Of a stretch of DNA of 64,000 nt, positions 28,613 to 39,536 are shown in pieces. The position numbers were made by a program, and so were the translations under genes. The notes below the pieces were generated by a model. The model had not been told where the DNA came from and made no database searches. It worked only from the letters and a program-made list of their open reading frames with translations. The DNA lies in assembly GCF_016862755.1 (NCBI RefSeq), contig NZ_BONO01000009.1, positions 62,001-126,000 of the forward strand. Reading direction: 5' to 3'. Numbering within the stretch: the first letter of the stretch is position 1; each line of letters starts with the position of its first letter. This stretch comes from Cellulomonas pakistanensis. Its GTDB lineage: Bacteria > Actinomycetota > Actinomycetes > Actinomycetales > Cellulomonadaceae.

Positions 28613-31600
28613 TCAGCGCTCGAACGCCGCCCGCAGGATCTCCGCCTGCTCGGCCTGGTGCGCCTTCGCCGAGCCGGCCGCGGTGGACGCGGACGCCGGG
28701 CGGGACACGGCCCGGACCGGCGCGCCGACGACCTGCGGCAGCGCGAGCGACACGTACGACCACGGGCCCTGGTTCCGCGGCTCGTCCTGGACCCAGACCA
28801 GCTCGGCCCCGTCGAACGGCGCGAGCGCCGCGCGGATGCCCTCGTGGTCGAGCGGGTACAGCTGCTCGAGCCGGACGATCGCGGTGCGCTCGTCGTTCAG
28901 CTTCTCCCGCTGGGCCACGAGGTCCCAGTAGAGCTTGCCGGAGCAGAGCAGGACGCGGTCGACCCGGGCGGCCGAGGCCGCGGCGCGCTCGTCGCCGATG
29001 ACCGGTCGGAACGTGCCGGACGTGAAGTCCTCGACCCGCGACGCGCCCGCCTTGAGCCGCAGCATCGACTTCGGGGTGAAGACGACGAGCGGGCGGCGCG
29101 GCCGGGCGTAGGCCTGGCGGCGCAGCAGGTGGAAGTACGACGCCGGCGTGGTCGGCTGCGCGACGGTCATGTTGCCCTCGGCGCACAGCTGCAGGAACCG
29201 CTCGATGCGGGCCGACGAGTGGTCCGGCCCCTGGCCCTCGTAGCCGTGGGGGAGCAGCAGCACGACGGACGAGTGCTGGCCCCACTTCTGCTCGGCGGAG
29301 GAGATGAACTCGTCGATGACGGTCTGCGCGCCGTTGACGAAGTCGCCGAACTGCGCCTCCCAGAGCACCAGGGCGTCCGGGCGCTCGACGGAGTAGCCGT
29401 ACTCGAACCCGAGCGCCGCGTACTCCGACAGCGACGAGTCGTAGATCCAGAACTTGGCCTGGTCCGCCGACAGGTAGAGCAGCGGGGTCCACTCGGCGCC
29501 GGTCTCCCGGTCGTGCAGGACGGCGTGCCGCTGCACGAAGGTGCCGCGGCGGGAGTCCTGCCCGGCGAGGCGCACCGGGGTGCCCTCGATGAGCAGCGAG
29601 CCGAACGCGAGGATCTCGCCGAAGCCCCAGTCGATGCCGCCCTCGCGGGACATCTGCTCCCGCTTGGCGAGCAGCTGCGCGAGCTTCGGGTGGACCGTGA
29701 AGCCCTCCGGCGCCCGGACGTGCGCGGCGCCGATCCGCTCGAGCACCTTGGCGGGCGTGGCGGTCTGCCAGCCGATGATGACGCCGGCGTCCTCGCGCTG
29801 GGACTCCGGGCGCTCCAGGCCGGCCACCGGCTCGGCGTCGGGCGACGGCGGGGTCCAGCCCTCCTCGCGGGTCTCCGCGAACACCCGCTCGAGCTGCGCC
29901 TGGTAGTCGCGCAGCACGTGCTCGGCCTCCTCGAGCGTGATGTCCCCGCGGGACACCAGGGCCTCGGTGTAGAGCTTGCGCACCGAGCGCTTGGCCTCGA
30001 TGAGGTTGTACATGAGCGGCTGGGTCATCGAGGGGTCGTCGCCCTCGTTGTGGCCGCGGCGGCGGTAGCAGACCATGTCGATGATCACGTCGCGGTCGAA
30101 CTGCTCGCGGTACTCGAAGGCGAGCTCGGCGACCCGGACGCACGCCTCGGGGTCGTCGCCGTTGACGTGGAAGATCGGGACCTGCAGGCCCTTGGCCACG
30201 TCGGTGGCGTACTGCGAGGAGCGCGAGGACGACGGGCCGGTGGTGAAGCCGACCTGGTTGTTGATGACGACGTGGATCGTGCCGCCGGTCCGGTAGCCGC
30301 GCAGCTGGGCGAGGTTGAGGGTCTCGAAGACCACGCCCTGGCCGGCGAACGCCGCGTCGCCGTGGATGAGGATCGGCAGCACGGAGAACCCGTCGCCGCC
30401 CAGGTCGATCCGGTCCTGCTTGGCGCGGACGATGCCCTCGAGCACCGGGTCCACCGCCTCGAGGTGCGACGGGTTCGCGGCCAGGTACACGCGGGTCGAC
30501 GCCCCGGACTCGGCCTGGAACACGCCCTCGGTGCCGAGGTGGTACTTCACGTCGCCGGAGCCCTGCACGGACTTCGGGTCCTGGTTGCCCTCGAACTCGC
30601 TGAAGATCTGGCCGTAGGACTTGCCGGCGATGTTCGCGAGCACGTTGAGCCGGCCGCGGTGCGCCATGCCGATGGCCACCTCGTCCAGCCCGCCCTCGGC
30701 GGCGCGGGACAGCACGGCGTCGAGCAGCGGGATGACGGACTCGCCGCCCTCCAGGGAGAACCGCTTCTGCCCGACGTACTTGGTCTGCAGGAACGTCTCG
30801 AACGCCTCGGCGGCGTTCAGGCGGCGCAGGATGCGGAGCTGGTCCTCGCGCGGCGTGGGGGCGTAGCCCGCCTCCAGGCGCTCCTGCAGCCAGCGGCGCT
30901 GGCGGGGGTCCTGCAGGTGCATGTACTCGAAGCCGGTGGTGCGGCAGTACGAGTCGCGGAGCAGGCCGAGCACCTGGCGCAGCGTGGCGCGGGGCTTGCC
31001 GGTGAACCCGCCGGTCGGGAAGGTCCGGTCCAGGTCCCACAGCGACAGGCCGTGCGTCTGCACGTCCAGGTCCGGGTGCTTGCGCAGGCGGTAGGCCAGC
31101 GGGTCGGTGTCCGCCATCAGGTGGCCGCGCGACCGGTAGGAGTGGATGAGCTCGGCGATCCGGGCCGGCTTGATGGCCTCGGCGTCGGGGTCGGCCGCCT
31201 CCTTGACCCAGCGGATCGGCTCGTAGGGCACGCGCAGCGACGCGAACACCCGGTCGTAGAAGCCGTCCTCGCCGAGCAGCTTCCGGTGCAGGATGCGCAG
31301 GAAGTCGCCGGACTGGGCGCCCTGGATGACGCGGTGGTCGTAGGTGGACGTCACCGTCAGCACCTTCGACACGCCCATCCTGTTGAGCTGCTCGTCGGAG
31401 GTGCCCTGGAACTCGGCGGGGTAGTCCATCGCGCCGACGCCGATGATCGTGCCCTGGCCCTGCATGAGCCGCGGCACGGAGTGCACGGTGCCGATGGTGC
31501 CCGGGTTGGTCAGGGAGATCGTGGTGCCCGCGAAGTCGTCGACCCCGAGCTTGCCGCCGCGGGCCCGGCGCACGACGTCCTCGTACGCGTTCCAGAACTG

Positions 31601-32578
31601 CGCGAAGTCGAGCGTCTCGGCCTGCTTGATGCTCGGCACCAGCAGCTGGCGGGTGCCGTCCGGCTTGGCCAGGTCGATCGCGAGGCCCAGGTTCACGTGC
31701 GCGGGCGTGAGGTAGCCCGGCTTGCCGTCGACCAGCGTGTACGCGGTGTTCATCGCCGGCATCTCGCCGACCGCCTCCACCAGCGCGAAGCCGATGAGGT
31801 GCGTGAACGAGATCTTCCCGCCGCGCCCGCGGGCGAGGTGGTTGTTGATGACGATCCGGTTGTCGACCAGGAGCTTGGCCGGGATGGCGCGCACCGACGT
31901 CGCGGTGGGCACCTCCAGGCTGGCCTCCATGTTGGTGACCACCCGGGCGGCGGGGCCGCGCAGGCGCTGCGTCTCGTCGGAGGCCGCGGGGGCCTCCTGC
32001 TCCGCCTCGCGCGCGGCCTTGGCGGCGGGCGCGTAGGGCGCGGTCGCCGGCTGCGCCGTGGCCACCGGGGAGCTGGCCGGTGCCTGCTCGGGGTCGCGCG
32101 GCGCGGGCTGCTCCTGCGGGCGCGTCGCCGCCGGGGCGGGGGCGGGCGGGACCGGGGTGTCGTCGCCGGTGTGCGCGGGGCGCTCGGCCTCGGGCGCGGC
32201 GACGGTGCCGGGGCGCTCGCCGGCGGGGGCGCCCGGGGCGGGCCGCTCGGCGGCCTGCTGCGGGGTGGGCGCCGTGCCCGGTGCCGCGCCGGACGCCGGG
32301 GCCTGCGCGGGCGCCGCGGCGCCCGTCGCCGGGGCGGGGCTGCTCGCGGGGGCGGCGGCGTCGACCGCGCCGTTCGTCCCCGTGCTCCCCGCGCCGTCCC
32401 CGGCCGCGCCCGACGTCGTCGCGGCGGGCGCCGAGGGCTTGTAGCCCTCGAAGAAGTCCCACCACGCGGGGTCGACCGCGGTCTTGTCCTGGAGGTACTG
32501 CTCGTACAGCTCGTCGACCAGCCACGTGTTCGCGCCGAAGTCGGCCCGGTTCACGTCTGGCTCCGCATGCTGGGACAC
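28613..32578 (-). CDS. kgd: Multifunctional 2-oxoglutarate decarboxylase/dehydrogenase E1-E2 fusion
   Basis: About 1321 residues. A short E1o-like N-terminus ([20 protein letters not shown]) leads into a Pro/Ala-rich linker. Then come an E2-type acyltransferase domain with the DHRVIQGA motif and the ThDP-dependent E1 domain ([22 protein letters not shown]). This KGD/OdhA/SucA fusion feeds the TCA cycle at 2-oxoglutarate in Actinobacteria and is normally inhibited by GarA/OdhI. The start is uncertain: GTG at 32593, 32578 or 32554 are all in frame; 32554 has the best-spaced GGAG, 32578 fits usual homologue lengths. Confidence 0.96.
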   Translation of the reverse strand: MSQHAEPDVNRADFGANTWLVDELYEQYLQDKTAVDPAWWDFFEGYKPSAPAATTSGAAGDGAGSTGTNGAVDAAAPASSPAPATGAAAPAQAPASGAAPGTAPTPQQAAERPAPGAPAGERPGTVAAPEAERPAHTGDDTPVPPAPAPAATRPQEQPAPRDPEQAPASSPVATAQPATAPYAPAAKAAREAEQEAPAASDETQRLRGPAARVVTNMEASLEVPTATSVRAIPAKLLVDNRIVINNHLARGRGGKISFTHLIGFALVEAVGEMPAMNTAYTLVDGKPGYLTPAHVNLGLAIDLAKPDGTRQLLVPSIKQAETLDFAQFWNAYEDVVRRARGGKLGVDDFAGTTISLTNPGTIGTVHSVPRLMQGQGTIIGVGAMDYPAEFQGTSDEQLNRMGVSKVLTVTSTYDHRVIQGAQSGDFLRILHRKLLGEDGFYDRVFASLRVPYEPIRWVKEAADPDAEAIKPARIAELIHSYRSRGHLMADTDPLAYRLRKHPDLDVQTHGLSLWDLDRTFPTGGFTGKPRATLRQVLGLLRDSYCRTTGFEYMHLQDPRQRRWLQERLEAGYAPTPREDQLRILRRLNAAEAFETFLQTKYVGQKRFSLEGGESVIPLLDAVLSRAAEGGLDEVAIGMAHRGRLNVLANIAGKSYGQIFSEFEGNQDPKSVQGSGDVKYHLGTEGVFQAESGASTRVYLAANPSHLEAVDPVLEGIVRAKQDRIDLGGDGFSVLPILIHGDAAFAGQGVVFETLNLAQLRGYRTGGTIHVVINNQVGFTTGPSSSRSSQYATDVAKGLQVPIFHVNGDDPEACVRVAELAFEYREQFDRDVIIDMVCYRRRGHNEGDDPSMTQPLMYNLIEAKRSVRKLYTEALVSRGDITLEEAEHVLRDYQAQLERVFAETREEGWTPPSPDAEPVAGLERPESQREDAGVIIGWQTATPAKVLERIGAAHVRAPEGFTVHPKLAQLLAKREQMSREGGIDWGFGEILAFGSLLIEGTPVRLAGQDSRRGTFVQRHAVLHDRETGAEWTPLLYLSADQAKFWIYDSSLSEYAALGFEYGYSVERPDALVLWEAQFGDFVNGAQTVIDEFISSAEQKWGQHSSVVLLLPHGYEGQGPDHSSARIERFLQLCAEGNMTVAQPTTPASYFHLLRRQAYARPRRPLVVFTPKSMLRLKAGASRVEDFTSGTFRPVIGDERAAASAARVDRVLLCSGKLYWDLVAQREKLNDERTAIVRLEQLYPLDHEGIRAALAPFDGAELVWVQDEPRNQGPWSYVSLALPQVVGAPVRAVSRPASASTAAGSAKAHQAEQAEILRAAFER

Positions 32579-32829
32579 GCGAGGATCGCCCACTTCCTCC
32601 GCGGCACGGACCGCGTCATCGCCGGATCAGTTCGTGACCACCCTACGTCCTGACCGGGCGTCATCTCCCCTTGGGAGGCGCGGCGCGCGGACGGTTCACA
32701 CGGCTGTCACACGGCGGGTCCGGCGGGGGTACCAGGCGTCCCATCTGCGGGTCTGCACCGGGTCGAGGGCGTGCCAACTCGGTCATGTGACCGCCGTCGC
32801 GGGGGCGCGGCGCGGCCGGGTGCGTCGCA
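32579..32829. other. Upstream region of kgd
   Basis: About 250 bases between the kgd start and palindrome H. It must hold the kgd promoter (minus strand), but I see no clear -35/-10 pair. A short dyad GGTCATGTGACC occurs near 32781-32792. No open frame here looks coding. Confidence 0.4.
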
Positions 32830-32885
32830 CGAGTGGAAGATCCGGCCCGACACGCCGGTGCGTGTCCGGCCGGATCTTCCACTCG
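32830..32885. repeat. Intergenic palindrome H
   Basis: 24-base arms (32830-32853, 32862-32885) with a single mismatch and an 8-base loop. It lies 22 bases beyond the stop of the minus-strand ABC permease and so probably terminates that operon. The arm starts GCACGAG like hairpin G. Confidence 0.8.
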
Positions 32886-32907
32886 ACGCGGGGAGCGCGC
32901 GGGCGCG

Positions 32908-33713
32908 TCAGGTGATGTCGCGCTTCAGGGTCGTGAACCGGCCCAGCAGCGCCAGCACCACCGCGTACCCGACGAGCACCGCCGCGCCCGCGGCCGGGCC
33001 GAGCAGGTCGCCCGCGCCGGTGGCGGAGTAGAACGAGCCGCCGCTGATCGCCTCGCCCGCGGCGCCCGGCAGGAACTTGCCGGCCGGCGCGAGCGCGTCG
33101 TTGAGGCCGAGCACCAGCCGCGCGATCGGCTCGACGAACTGCGTGAACGCGAGCACCACGACGATCGCCACCACCTGGTTCGGCATCGCGAACCCGAGGC
33201 CGACGCCGACGACGCACCAGACGGTGAGCGCGAGCGCGGTGCGGGCGATGACGCCCCAGACCGCGCCGTCGTCCAGGCCGGTCGCCGTGTCGTTGACCAC
33301 GAACGCGAGCGCGCCCGCGCCCACCGTGGCGAGCGTGCCCAGCACGCCGTACAGCACGCCCATCGGGATCGACGCGACGAGCTTGGACACGACGAACCGG
33401 TTCCGGTCCGGCTGGGCCAGCAGCGTCGGCGTCAGCGTGCGGTGCCGGAACTCCGACGTCACGGACAGCAGGCCGACGAGCAGCGGCAGCGCGTAGCCGA
33501 ACGTCGAGGGCAGCGTGTACACGGTGGTCGCCGCCGTGGTGGTGTCCATCGGGACCGCCTCGCCGGACGCGCCGGTGACCTCGGCACCGTCGAAGCTGAA
33601 CGCGAACGCCATCGCGGCGCCCATGAACGCCATGTAGCCGACCATGACGATCAGCAGCACCCACCAGGTCCGGGTGGTGACGATCTTGCGGTACTCGGAG
33701 ACCAGGGAGTCCT

Positions 33714-33717
<4 letters not shown>
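32908..33717 (-). CDS. ABC-2 type transporter permease
   Basis: 269 residues with six hydrophobic helices beginning near 18-40 and the SVTSEFRHRTLTPTLLAQPDR motif typical of ABC-2 permeases after the second helix. The start overlaps the ATPase stop (ATGA), so the two form one exporter. The substrate is unknown; similar pairs export drugs, bacteriocins or lipids. Palindrome H follows the stop. Confidence 0.9.
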
Positions 33718-34712
<995 letters not shown>

Positions 34713-34821
34713 GCCTCGACCCTAGGGACGCCCGACGGCCGGGCGGATCAGCCGCGAGGAGGAACCGCCGCGGGCCGGCGCTCCGCCGTCCGGAGGAGAC
34801 CGCCGCGGCGGGGGCGGGGGC

Positions 34822-35907
34822 TCAGAACGCCGCGGTCGCCGGCCGCGAGGTCCGCCGGGACGGCATCATCACCCGCATCGTGCAGCCGGTGTCCGTGTCG
34901 GCGACCTCGACGGTGCCGCCGTGCAGCGTCACCGCCCAGCGGACGATCGACAGGCCCAGCCCCGTCCCGCCGGTCGAGATCTGGCCGGTGATCGCGGGGG
35001 TGTTGCCGCGGGCGAACCGCTCGAACACCCGCTGCCGCTGGTCGGCGGCGATCCCGGGGCCCTCGTCGATCACGTCGATCTGCACCCAGCCACCCGCCCG
35101 GTGCGCCTCGAGCCGCACCGGCGCGCCGCGGGGGGAGTGCCGGACCGCGTTCTGCACGAGGTTGGCGACGACCTGGTGCAGCCGCTCGCGGTCGGCGGGC
35201 AGCGTCAGCTCCGGCGGGTCGACCCGGACCGGGAACGTCAGGTCCTTGGACGCCCCGACGAGCCGGCCCTCCTGCGCCGCCTCCTCCAGGAACTGCTGCA
35301 CCGGCACGTCGGACACCTGCAGGTCGACGGCGCCGGCCTCCAGGCGGGACAGGTCGAGCAGCGTCGCCACCAGGCGGCTCAGCCGCTGCGTCTGGGCGAG
35401 CGCGGCGCGCATCGCCTCGGGGTCCGGGTCCTCGACGCCGTCGACGATGTTCTCGAGCTGCGCCTGCAGCGCGGTCACCGGGGTGCGCAGCTCGTGCGAG
35501 ACGTTGGCGACCATCTCGCGGCGCAGCGAGTCGGCCTGCTCGAGGTCGTCGGCCATGCGGTTGAACGCGGTCGCGAGCTCGCCGACCTCGTCGCGGCTCG
35601 TGGCGCGGACCCGCCGGCTGTAGTCGCCGGCGGCCATCGCGCGCGCCGCGGACGTCATCTCGCGCAGCGGCGACGTCATGCCTCGGGCGAGCACCTGGGT
35701 CATCACCAGGGCGATGACGATGACGATCGGGAAGGTCCGCGTCGGGCCGAGCGCGTTGTTCAGGCCGATCCAGGTGAGCAGGGCCGCGACGAACACCGCG
35801 GCGGCCACCAGGACGCCGAGCTTGATCTTGATCGACCGCAGCCGGTCGAGCGGGCGGACGTCGGGCAGCCGCGGGCGCTGGTGCCGGGGCGGGGTCGGCA
35901 CCGTCAC
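34822..35907 (-). CDS. Sensor histidine kinase
   Basis: 361 residues from GTG 35907, which overlaps the response-regulator stop (GTGA). Two transmembrane helices (about 32-50 and 57-75) are separated by only a few residues, so there is almost no external sensor; it may sense the membrane itself or a partner. HAMP, HisKA (MVANVSHELRTPVTALQ) and HATPase (NLVQNAVRHSPRG, DEGPGI, GTGLGLSI) follow. This intramembrane-sensing layout beside an ABC-2 exporter resembles cell-envelope stress modules. Confidence 0.93.
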   Translation of the reverse strand: MTVPTPPRHQRPRLPDVRPLDRLRSIKIKLGVLVAAAVFVAALLTWIGLNNALGPTRTFPIVIVIALVMTQVLARGMTSPLREMTSAARAMAAGDYSRRVRATSRDEVGELATAFNRMADDLEQADSLRREMVANVSHELRTPVTALQAQLENIVDGVEDPDPEAMRAALAQTQRLSRLVATLLDLSRLEAGAVDLQVSDVPVQQFLEEAAQEGRLVGASKDLTFPVRVDPPELTLPADRERLHQVVANLVQNAVRHSPRGAPVRLEAHRAGGWVQIDVIDEGPGIAADQRQRVFERFARGNTPAITGQISTGGTGLGLSIVRWAVTLHGGTVEVADTDTGCTMRVMMPSRRTSRPATAAF

Positions 35908-36689
35908 GCCGGGCCGCCTCCCGCGCTCCCCGCCGGCTCGAGGGCGTAACCCACGCCGTGCACCGTGCGGATGAGGTCGGCGCCCAGCTTCCTGCGCAGG
36001 GCCTTCACATGCGAGTCGACCGTGCGGGTGCCGGAGGCGTCCACCCAGTCCCAGACCTCGGCCAGCAGGCGCTCGCGGGTGAGCACCGTGCGGGGGCTCG
36101 CGGCGAGCGCGAGCAGCAGGTCGAACTCGGTCGGCGTGAGGTGCACCTCCTCGCCGGCGCGGTGCACGCGGCGCTGGGCGCGGTCGATCACCACGTCGCC
36201 CACGGCGACCGGCGGCTCGGCGCCCTCGGAGCCGGCGGAGGCCAGCTCGGCGGCCAGGGCGGCGCGCTGCTGGCGGCGCAGCAGCGCCTTGACCCGGGCG
36301 ACGAGCTCGCGCATGGAGAACGGCTTGGTCATGTAGTCGTCGGCGCCGACGCCCAGCCCGATCAGCATGTCGGTCTCGTCGTCCCGCGCCGTGAGCATGA
36401 GGACGGGCACCGGGCGGTCCGCCTGGATCCGGCGGCACACCTCGAGCCCGTCGATGCCCGGCAGCATCACGTCGAGCACGACCACGTCGGGGTTCAGCCG
36501 GGCCGCGGCGTCGACCGCCTGCAGGCCGTCGCCGACGGTCTCGACCTGGTAGCCCTCGGCGGACAGCCGCCGCGCGACGGCGGTGGCGATGGCCGGCTCG
36601 TCCTCGACGACGAGGACCGACGTGGAGGCGGCGCCCGGGGCGCCCGCGGGGGAGCCGGCCGCAGCGCCGGGGCGGGATGCTGACGTCAT
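35904..36689 (-). CDS. OmpR-family response regulator
   Basis: 261 residues from ATG 36689. A 25-residue Ala/Gly-rich lead precedes the receiver domain (phospho-acceptor D73 in VVVLDVMLPG; conserved Lys in YMTKPFSM). A winged-helix output domain follows (LTPTEFDLLLALA, TVDSHVKALRRKLG). A 25-residue Ala/Glu insert separates the domains. It pairs with the overlapping kinase and may control the ABC exporter downstream. Confidence 0.93.
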   Translation of the reverse strand: MTSASRPGAAAGSPAGAPGAASTSVLVVEDEPAIATAVARRLSAEGYQVETVGDGLQAVDAAARLNPDVVVLDVMLPGIDGLEVCRRIQADRPVPVLMLTARDDETDMLIGLGVGADDYMTKPFSMRELVARVKALLRRQQRAALAAELASAGSEGAEPPVAVGDVVIDRAQRRVHRAGEEVHLTPTEFDLLLALAASPRTVLTRERLLAEVWDWVDASGTRTVDSHVKALRRKLGADLIRTVHGVGYALEPAGSAGGGPA

Positions 36690-36723
36690 CCCGCCAGCGT
36701 AGAGCGCGCGTGTGGAGGTTTCG

Positions 36724-36729
36724 TATGAT
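36724..36729 (+). promoter_or_regulatory. Candidate -10 box (TATGAT) upstream of the CNNM gene
   Basis: TATGAT at 36724-36729 is a strong -10 match in this GC-rich DNA. The predicted start (about 36736) is only a few bases before ATG 36739, so a leaderless upstream open frame is possible. A -35 box is not clear. Confidence 0.45.
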
Positions 36730-36738
36730 CCTGCCACC

Positions 36739-36894
36739 ATGAGCAGCTCAAGTCGCTGCCGGCGTCACTCCCGGGCCGACGTGCCCGGGGGGGACCATGC
36801 CGGCCCTTCCTGCCTCCTGACCCTCCCCGCGCGCGTCCCGGCCGGCCCGGCCGGGCGCGGCGTCGTGCACGGCACCGGGGGGAGCCCGTGCTGA
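36739..36894 (+). CDS. Possible leaderless upstream ORF before the CNNM gene
   Basis: ATG 36739 opens a 51-codon frame beginning MSSSSRCRRHSRADV and ending GTGGSPC; its stop overlaps the start of the CNNM gene (GTG 36888). It directly follows the TATGAT box. It could be a leader peptide controlling the downstream gene. It has no homologue that I recognise, and its codon use is not decisive. Confidence 0.3.
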   Translation: MSSSSRCRRHSRADVPGGDHAGPSCLLTLPARVPAGPAGRGVVHGTGGSPC

Positions 36895-38216
36895 CCGACT
36901 GGCTGCTCGTCGCCCTCGGCGTCGTGCTGACCGCCGGCACCGCGGTGTTCGTCGCGAGCGAGTTCTCCCTCGTCACGCTCGACCCCGGCGTGGTCGAGGG
37001 CCAGACCCGGCCCGACGACCGCCGGGGCCAGAGCGTGCTCAAGGCGCTGCGCCGGCTGTCGACGGAGCTGTCCGGAGCGCAGGTCGGCATCACGGTCACC
37101 ACGGTGCTGCTCGGCTACACCACCCAGCCCGCGGTGAACGCGCTGCTGGCCGAGCCGCTGCGCGGGACCGTCCTCGGCCCGGCGGTCGGCGGGGCGGTGG
37201 CGCTGGTCGTGACGCTGGTGCTGGTCAACGGCTTCTCCATGCTGTTCGGCGAGCTGGTGCCGAAGAACTTCGCGATCAGCCGCCCGCTGGGCACCGCCCG
37301 GTGGGTGGCGCCGCTGCAGGCCGGCTTCACGTCCGCGCTGCGACCGCTCATCACGCTGTTCAACTCGAGCGCGAACGCGCTGCTCCGCCGGATGGGCGTC
37401 GAGCCGCGCGAGGAGCTGTCCGGCGGCCGGTCGCCGCAGGAGCTCGCGGCGCTGGTCAAGCGGTCCGCGCAGCAGGGCACGCTCGACGAGTCCACGGCGA
37501 CGCTGCTCACCAACTCGATCGACTTCACCGACCTCACCGCGGTCGACGTGATGACCGACCGGCAGCGCGTGGTGACGCTGCGCCGGGCGGACACCGCGGC
37601 CGACGTCGTCCGGCTGTCGCGCGAGACGGGGCACTCCCGGTTCCCGGTGATCGGCGACGACTCCGACGACATCGTCGGCCTGGTGCACCTGCGCCGGGCG
37701 ATCGGCGTGCCGTACGAGCGTCGGCACGAGGTGCCCGCGGCCGCGCTGATGATCGACGCGCCGCGGGTGCCGGAGACCGTGCACCTGGGCCCGCTGCTGG
37801 TCGAGCTGCGCGAGCACGGCATGCAGATGGCGGTCGTCGTGGACGAGTACGGCGGCACGTCGGGGGTCGTGACGCTCGAGGACGTCGTCGAGGAGCTGGT
37901 GGGCGACGTCGCGGACGAGCACGACCGCCGGCGGACCGCCGCGTCCCGGCGCGCGGACGGCGCCTGGGTGGTGTCCGGGCTGCTGCGCCCCGACGAGCTG
38001 ACGGAGACGACCGGCCTGGTCGTGCCGGAGGACGGGCCGTACGAGACGCTCGGCGGCCTGGTCATGGCGGCGCTCGGCCGCGTGCCGGAGGCGGGCGACG
38101 AGGTCGTCGCCGGCGACGTCCTGCTGCGCGTCGACACGATGGCCCGCCGCCGGGTCGAGCGCGTGGTGGTGCAGCCGACGCGACCGGCCGCCGACGCCGA
38201 GGGGGCGGCCCGGTGA
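36888..38216 (+). CDS. CNNM/CBS-domain (hemolysin C-like) membrane protein 1
   Basis: 442 residues. The DUF21/CNNM transmembrane domain (1-175) begins TDWLLVALGVVLTAGTAVFVASEFSLV and contains the LVPKNFAIS motif. A CBS pair follows (about 205-330; VVVDEYGGTSGVVTLEDVVEELVGDV), then a CorC/HlyC C-terminal domain (345-425). CNNM/CorC proteins are implicated in magnesium or other cation transport; hemolysin is a historical label. It overlaps its paralogue by four bases (GTGA). A 198-base leader precedes it. Confidence 0.92.
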   Translation: MLTDWLLVALGVVLTAGTAVFVASEFSLVTLDPGVVEGQTRPDDRRGQSVLKALRRLSTELSGAQVGITVTTVLLGYTTQPAVNALLAEPLRGTVLGPAVGGAVALVVTLVLVNGFSMLFGELVPKNFAISRPLGTARWVAPLQAGFTSALRPLITLFNSSANALLRRMGVEPREELSGGRSPQELAALVKRSAQQGTLDESTATLLTNSIDFTDLTAVDVMTDRQRVVTLRRADTAADVVRLSRETGHSRFPVIGDDSDDIVGLVHLRRAIGVPYERRHEVPAAALMIDAPRVPETVHLGPLLVELREHGMQMAVVVDEYGGTSGVVTLEDVVEELVGDVADEHDRRRTAASRRADGAWVVSGLLRPDELTETTGLVVPEDGPYETLGGLVMAALGRVPEAGDEVVAGDVLLRVDTMARRRVERVVVQPTRPAADAEGAAR

Positions 38217-39271
38217 GCCCCGGGGTCGCCCTGGCGCTCGCGGTCGCGCTGCTGGCCGGGAACGCGTTCTTCGTCGCGGCGGAGTTCGCGATCATCTCCG
38301 CGCGCCGCTCCGCGATCGAGCCGCTGGCCGCCGCCGGCGACCGGCGGGCGACGACCGTGCTGTGGGCGATGGAGCACGTGTCGCTCATGCTCGCCTGCGC
38401 GCAGCTCGGCGTCACCGTCTGCTCCACCAGCCTCGGCCTGGTCGCCGAGCCGGCGATCGCGCACCTCGTCGAGGACCCGCTGCACGCGCTGGGCGTCAGC
38501 ACGAGCCTGGCGCACCCGATCGCGTTCGTGGTGGCGCTGCTGGTCGTCGTCTACCTGCACGTCGTGCTCGGCGAGATGGTGCCGAAGAACCTGGCCGTGT
38601 CCGGCCCGGACCGGGCGGTGCTGATCTTCGGCCCGCCGCTGGTGTGGCTGGGCCGGGTCGTCCGCCCCGTCATCGCCGCGCTCAACTGGATCGCGAACCA
38701 CGTGCTCCGGCTGTTCCGGGTGGACCCGCGCGACGAGGTCGCCTCGGCGTTCACGGCGCAGGAGGTGCAGTCGATCGTCGAGCAGTCGCAGGCCGAGGGC
38801 CTGCTGGACGACGAGCAGGGCCTGCTGTCCGGGGCGCTGGAGTTCTCCGACCGCACCGCGGCCGACGTGATGGTGCCGCTCGACGACCTGGTGTCCGTGC
38901 CGGTCGACGTGACGCCGGACGAGGTCGAGAAGCTGGTCGCGCGCACCGGCTACAGCCGGTTCCCGGTCCCCGGCCGGGACGGCGGCCCGACCGGCTACCT
39001 GCACGTGAAGGACGTCCTGTACGCCGACGACGCCTCCCGGCGGCTGCCGGTGCCGGCCTGGCGGGTCCGCGCGCTCGCGGTCGTGGCGCCCGGCGACGAG
39101 GTGGAGGAGGCGCTCGCCGCGATGCAGCGCTCCGGCGTGCACCTCGCGCGGGTGCAGCAGGACGGCCGCGCCGTCGGCGTCGTGTTCCTGGAGGACATCC
39201 TCGAGGAGCTCGTGGGCGAGGTGCGCGACGCGATGCAGCGTGGCGCGTTCCGGCACCGGACGGGGGCCTGA
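38213..39271 (+). CDS. CNNM/CBS-domain membrane protein 2
   Basis: 352 residues from GTG 38213. It has the same DUF21 (VAEFAIISARR-like start, GEMVPKNLAVS) and CBS pair (LVGEV end) as the gene before it but ends right after the CBS domains, lacking the CorC/HlyC C-terminal domain. Such long-short CNNM pairs are common in Actinobacteria and probably form heteromeric cation transporters or sensors. Translationally coupled to the first gene. Confidence 0.92.
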   Translation: MSPGVALALAVALLAGNAFFVAAEFAIISARRSAIEPLAAAGDRRATTVLWAMEHVSLMLACAQLGVTVCSTSLGLVAEPAIAHLVEDPLHALGVSTSLAHPIAFVVALLVVVYLHVVLGEMVPKNLAVSGPDRAVLIFGPPLVWLGRVVRPVIAALNWIANHVLRLFRVDPRDEVASAFTAQEVQSIVEQSQAEGLLDDEQGLLSGALEFSDRTAADVMVPLDDLVSVPVDVTPDEVEKLVARTGYSRFPVPGRDGGPTGYLHVKDVLYADDASRRLPVPAWRVRALAVVAPGDEVEEALAAMQRSGVHLARVQQDGRAVGVVFLEDILEELVGEVRDAMQRGAFRHRTGA

Positions 39272-39536
39272 GCGCGGGGCCGTCGGCGTCCGCGCTGGGC
39301 CGTTCGTAGGACCTTCGTCACACGCACGGGTGACACCGGTGGGTGATCTCGTGCGACACGCCGATGATCCGTCAGCTACCCCCCGGTCGGGGGCTTGGAA
39401 CCGGCGGGTCACTGCCGTTATGGTTTCGTGATCGTTCACCCGGATCCCCCCGGCAGCCGCGCAGCCGCGCTGCCATCCCCGGGTGGCCGCCCCTCGTCCG
39501 TGGCGACTCGTCGCCTGCCCTGAGCTCGGAGGTCCC
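39272..39536 (+). promoter_or_regulatory. Promoter and structured leader of the VanY-like gene
   Basis: TTGGAA (39395-39400), 18 bases, TATGGT (39419-39424) is a good promoter, giving a leader of about 105 nt. The leader folds with nested stems: CACCCGG with CCGGGTG enclosing GGCAGC with GCTGCC. Upstream, 39317-39334 is a GTCAC-N8-GTGAC dyad that may be an operator, and CCGTCAGCTA at 39370-39379 resembles a conserved piece of the ydaO riboswitch. No coding frame is supported. Confidence 0.5.

Noticed and set aside
28601-32653. Very long plus-strand open frame opposite kgd
   Set aside because: No family features; it is an antisense shadow of the E1-E2 fusion gene.
36690-36887. Known metal riboswitch (M-box or yybP-ykoY) before the CNNM gene
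   Set aside because: I could not match any conserved core sequence of those classes; only a leader of about 150 nt and a possible upstream ORF are supported.
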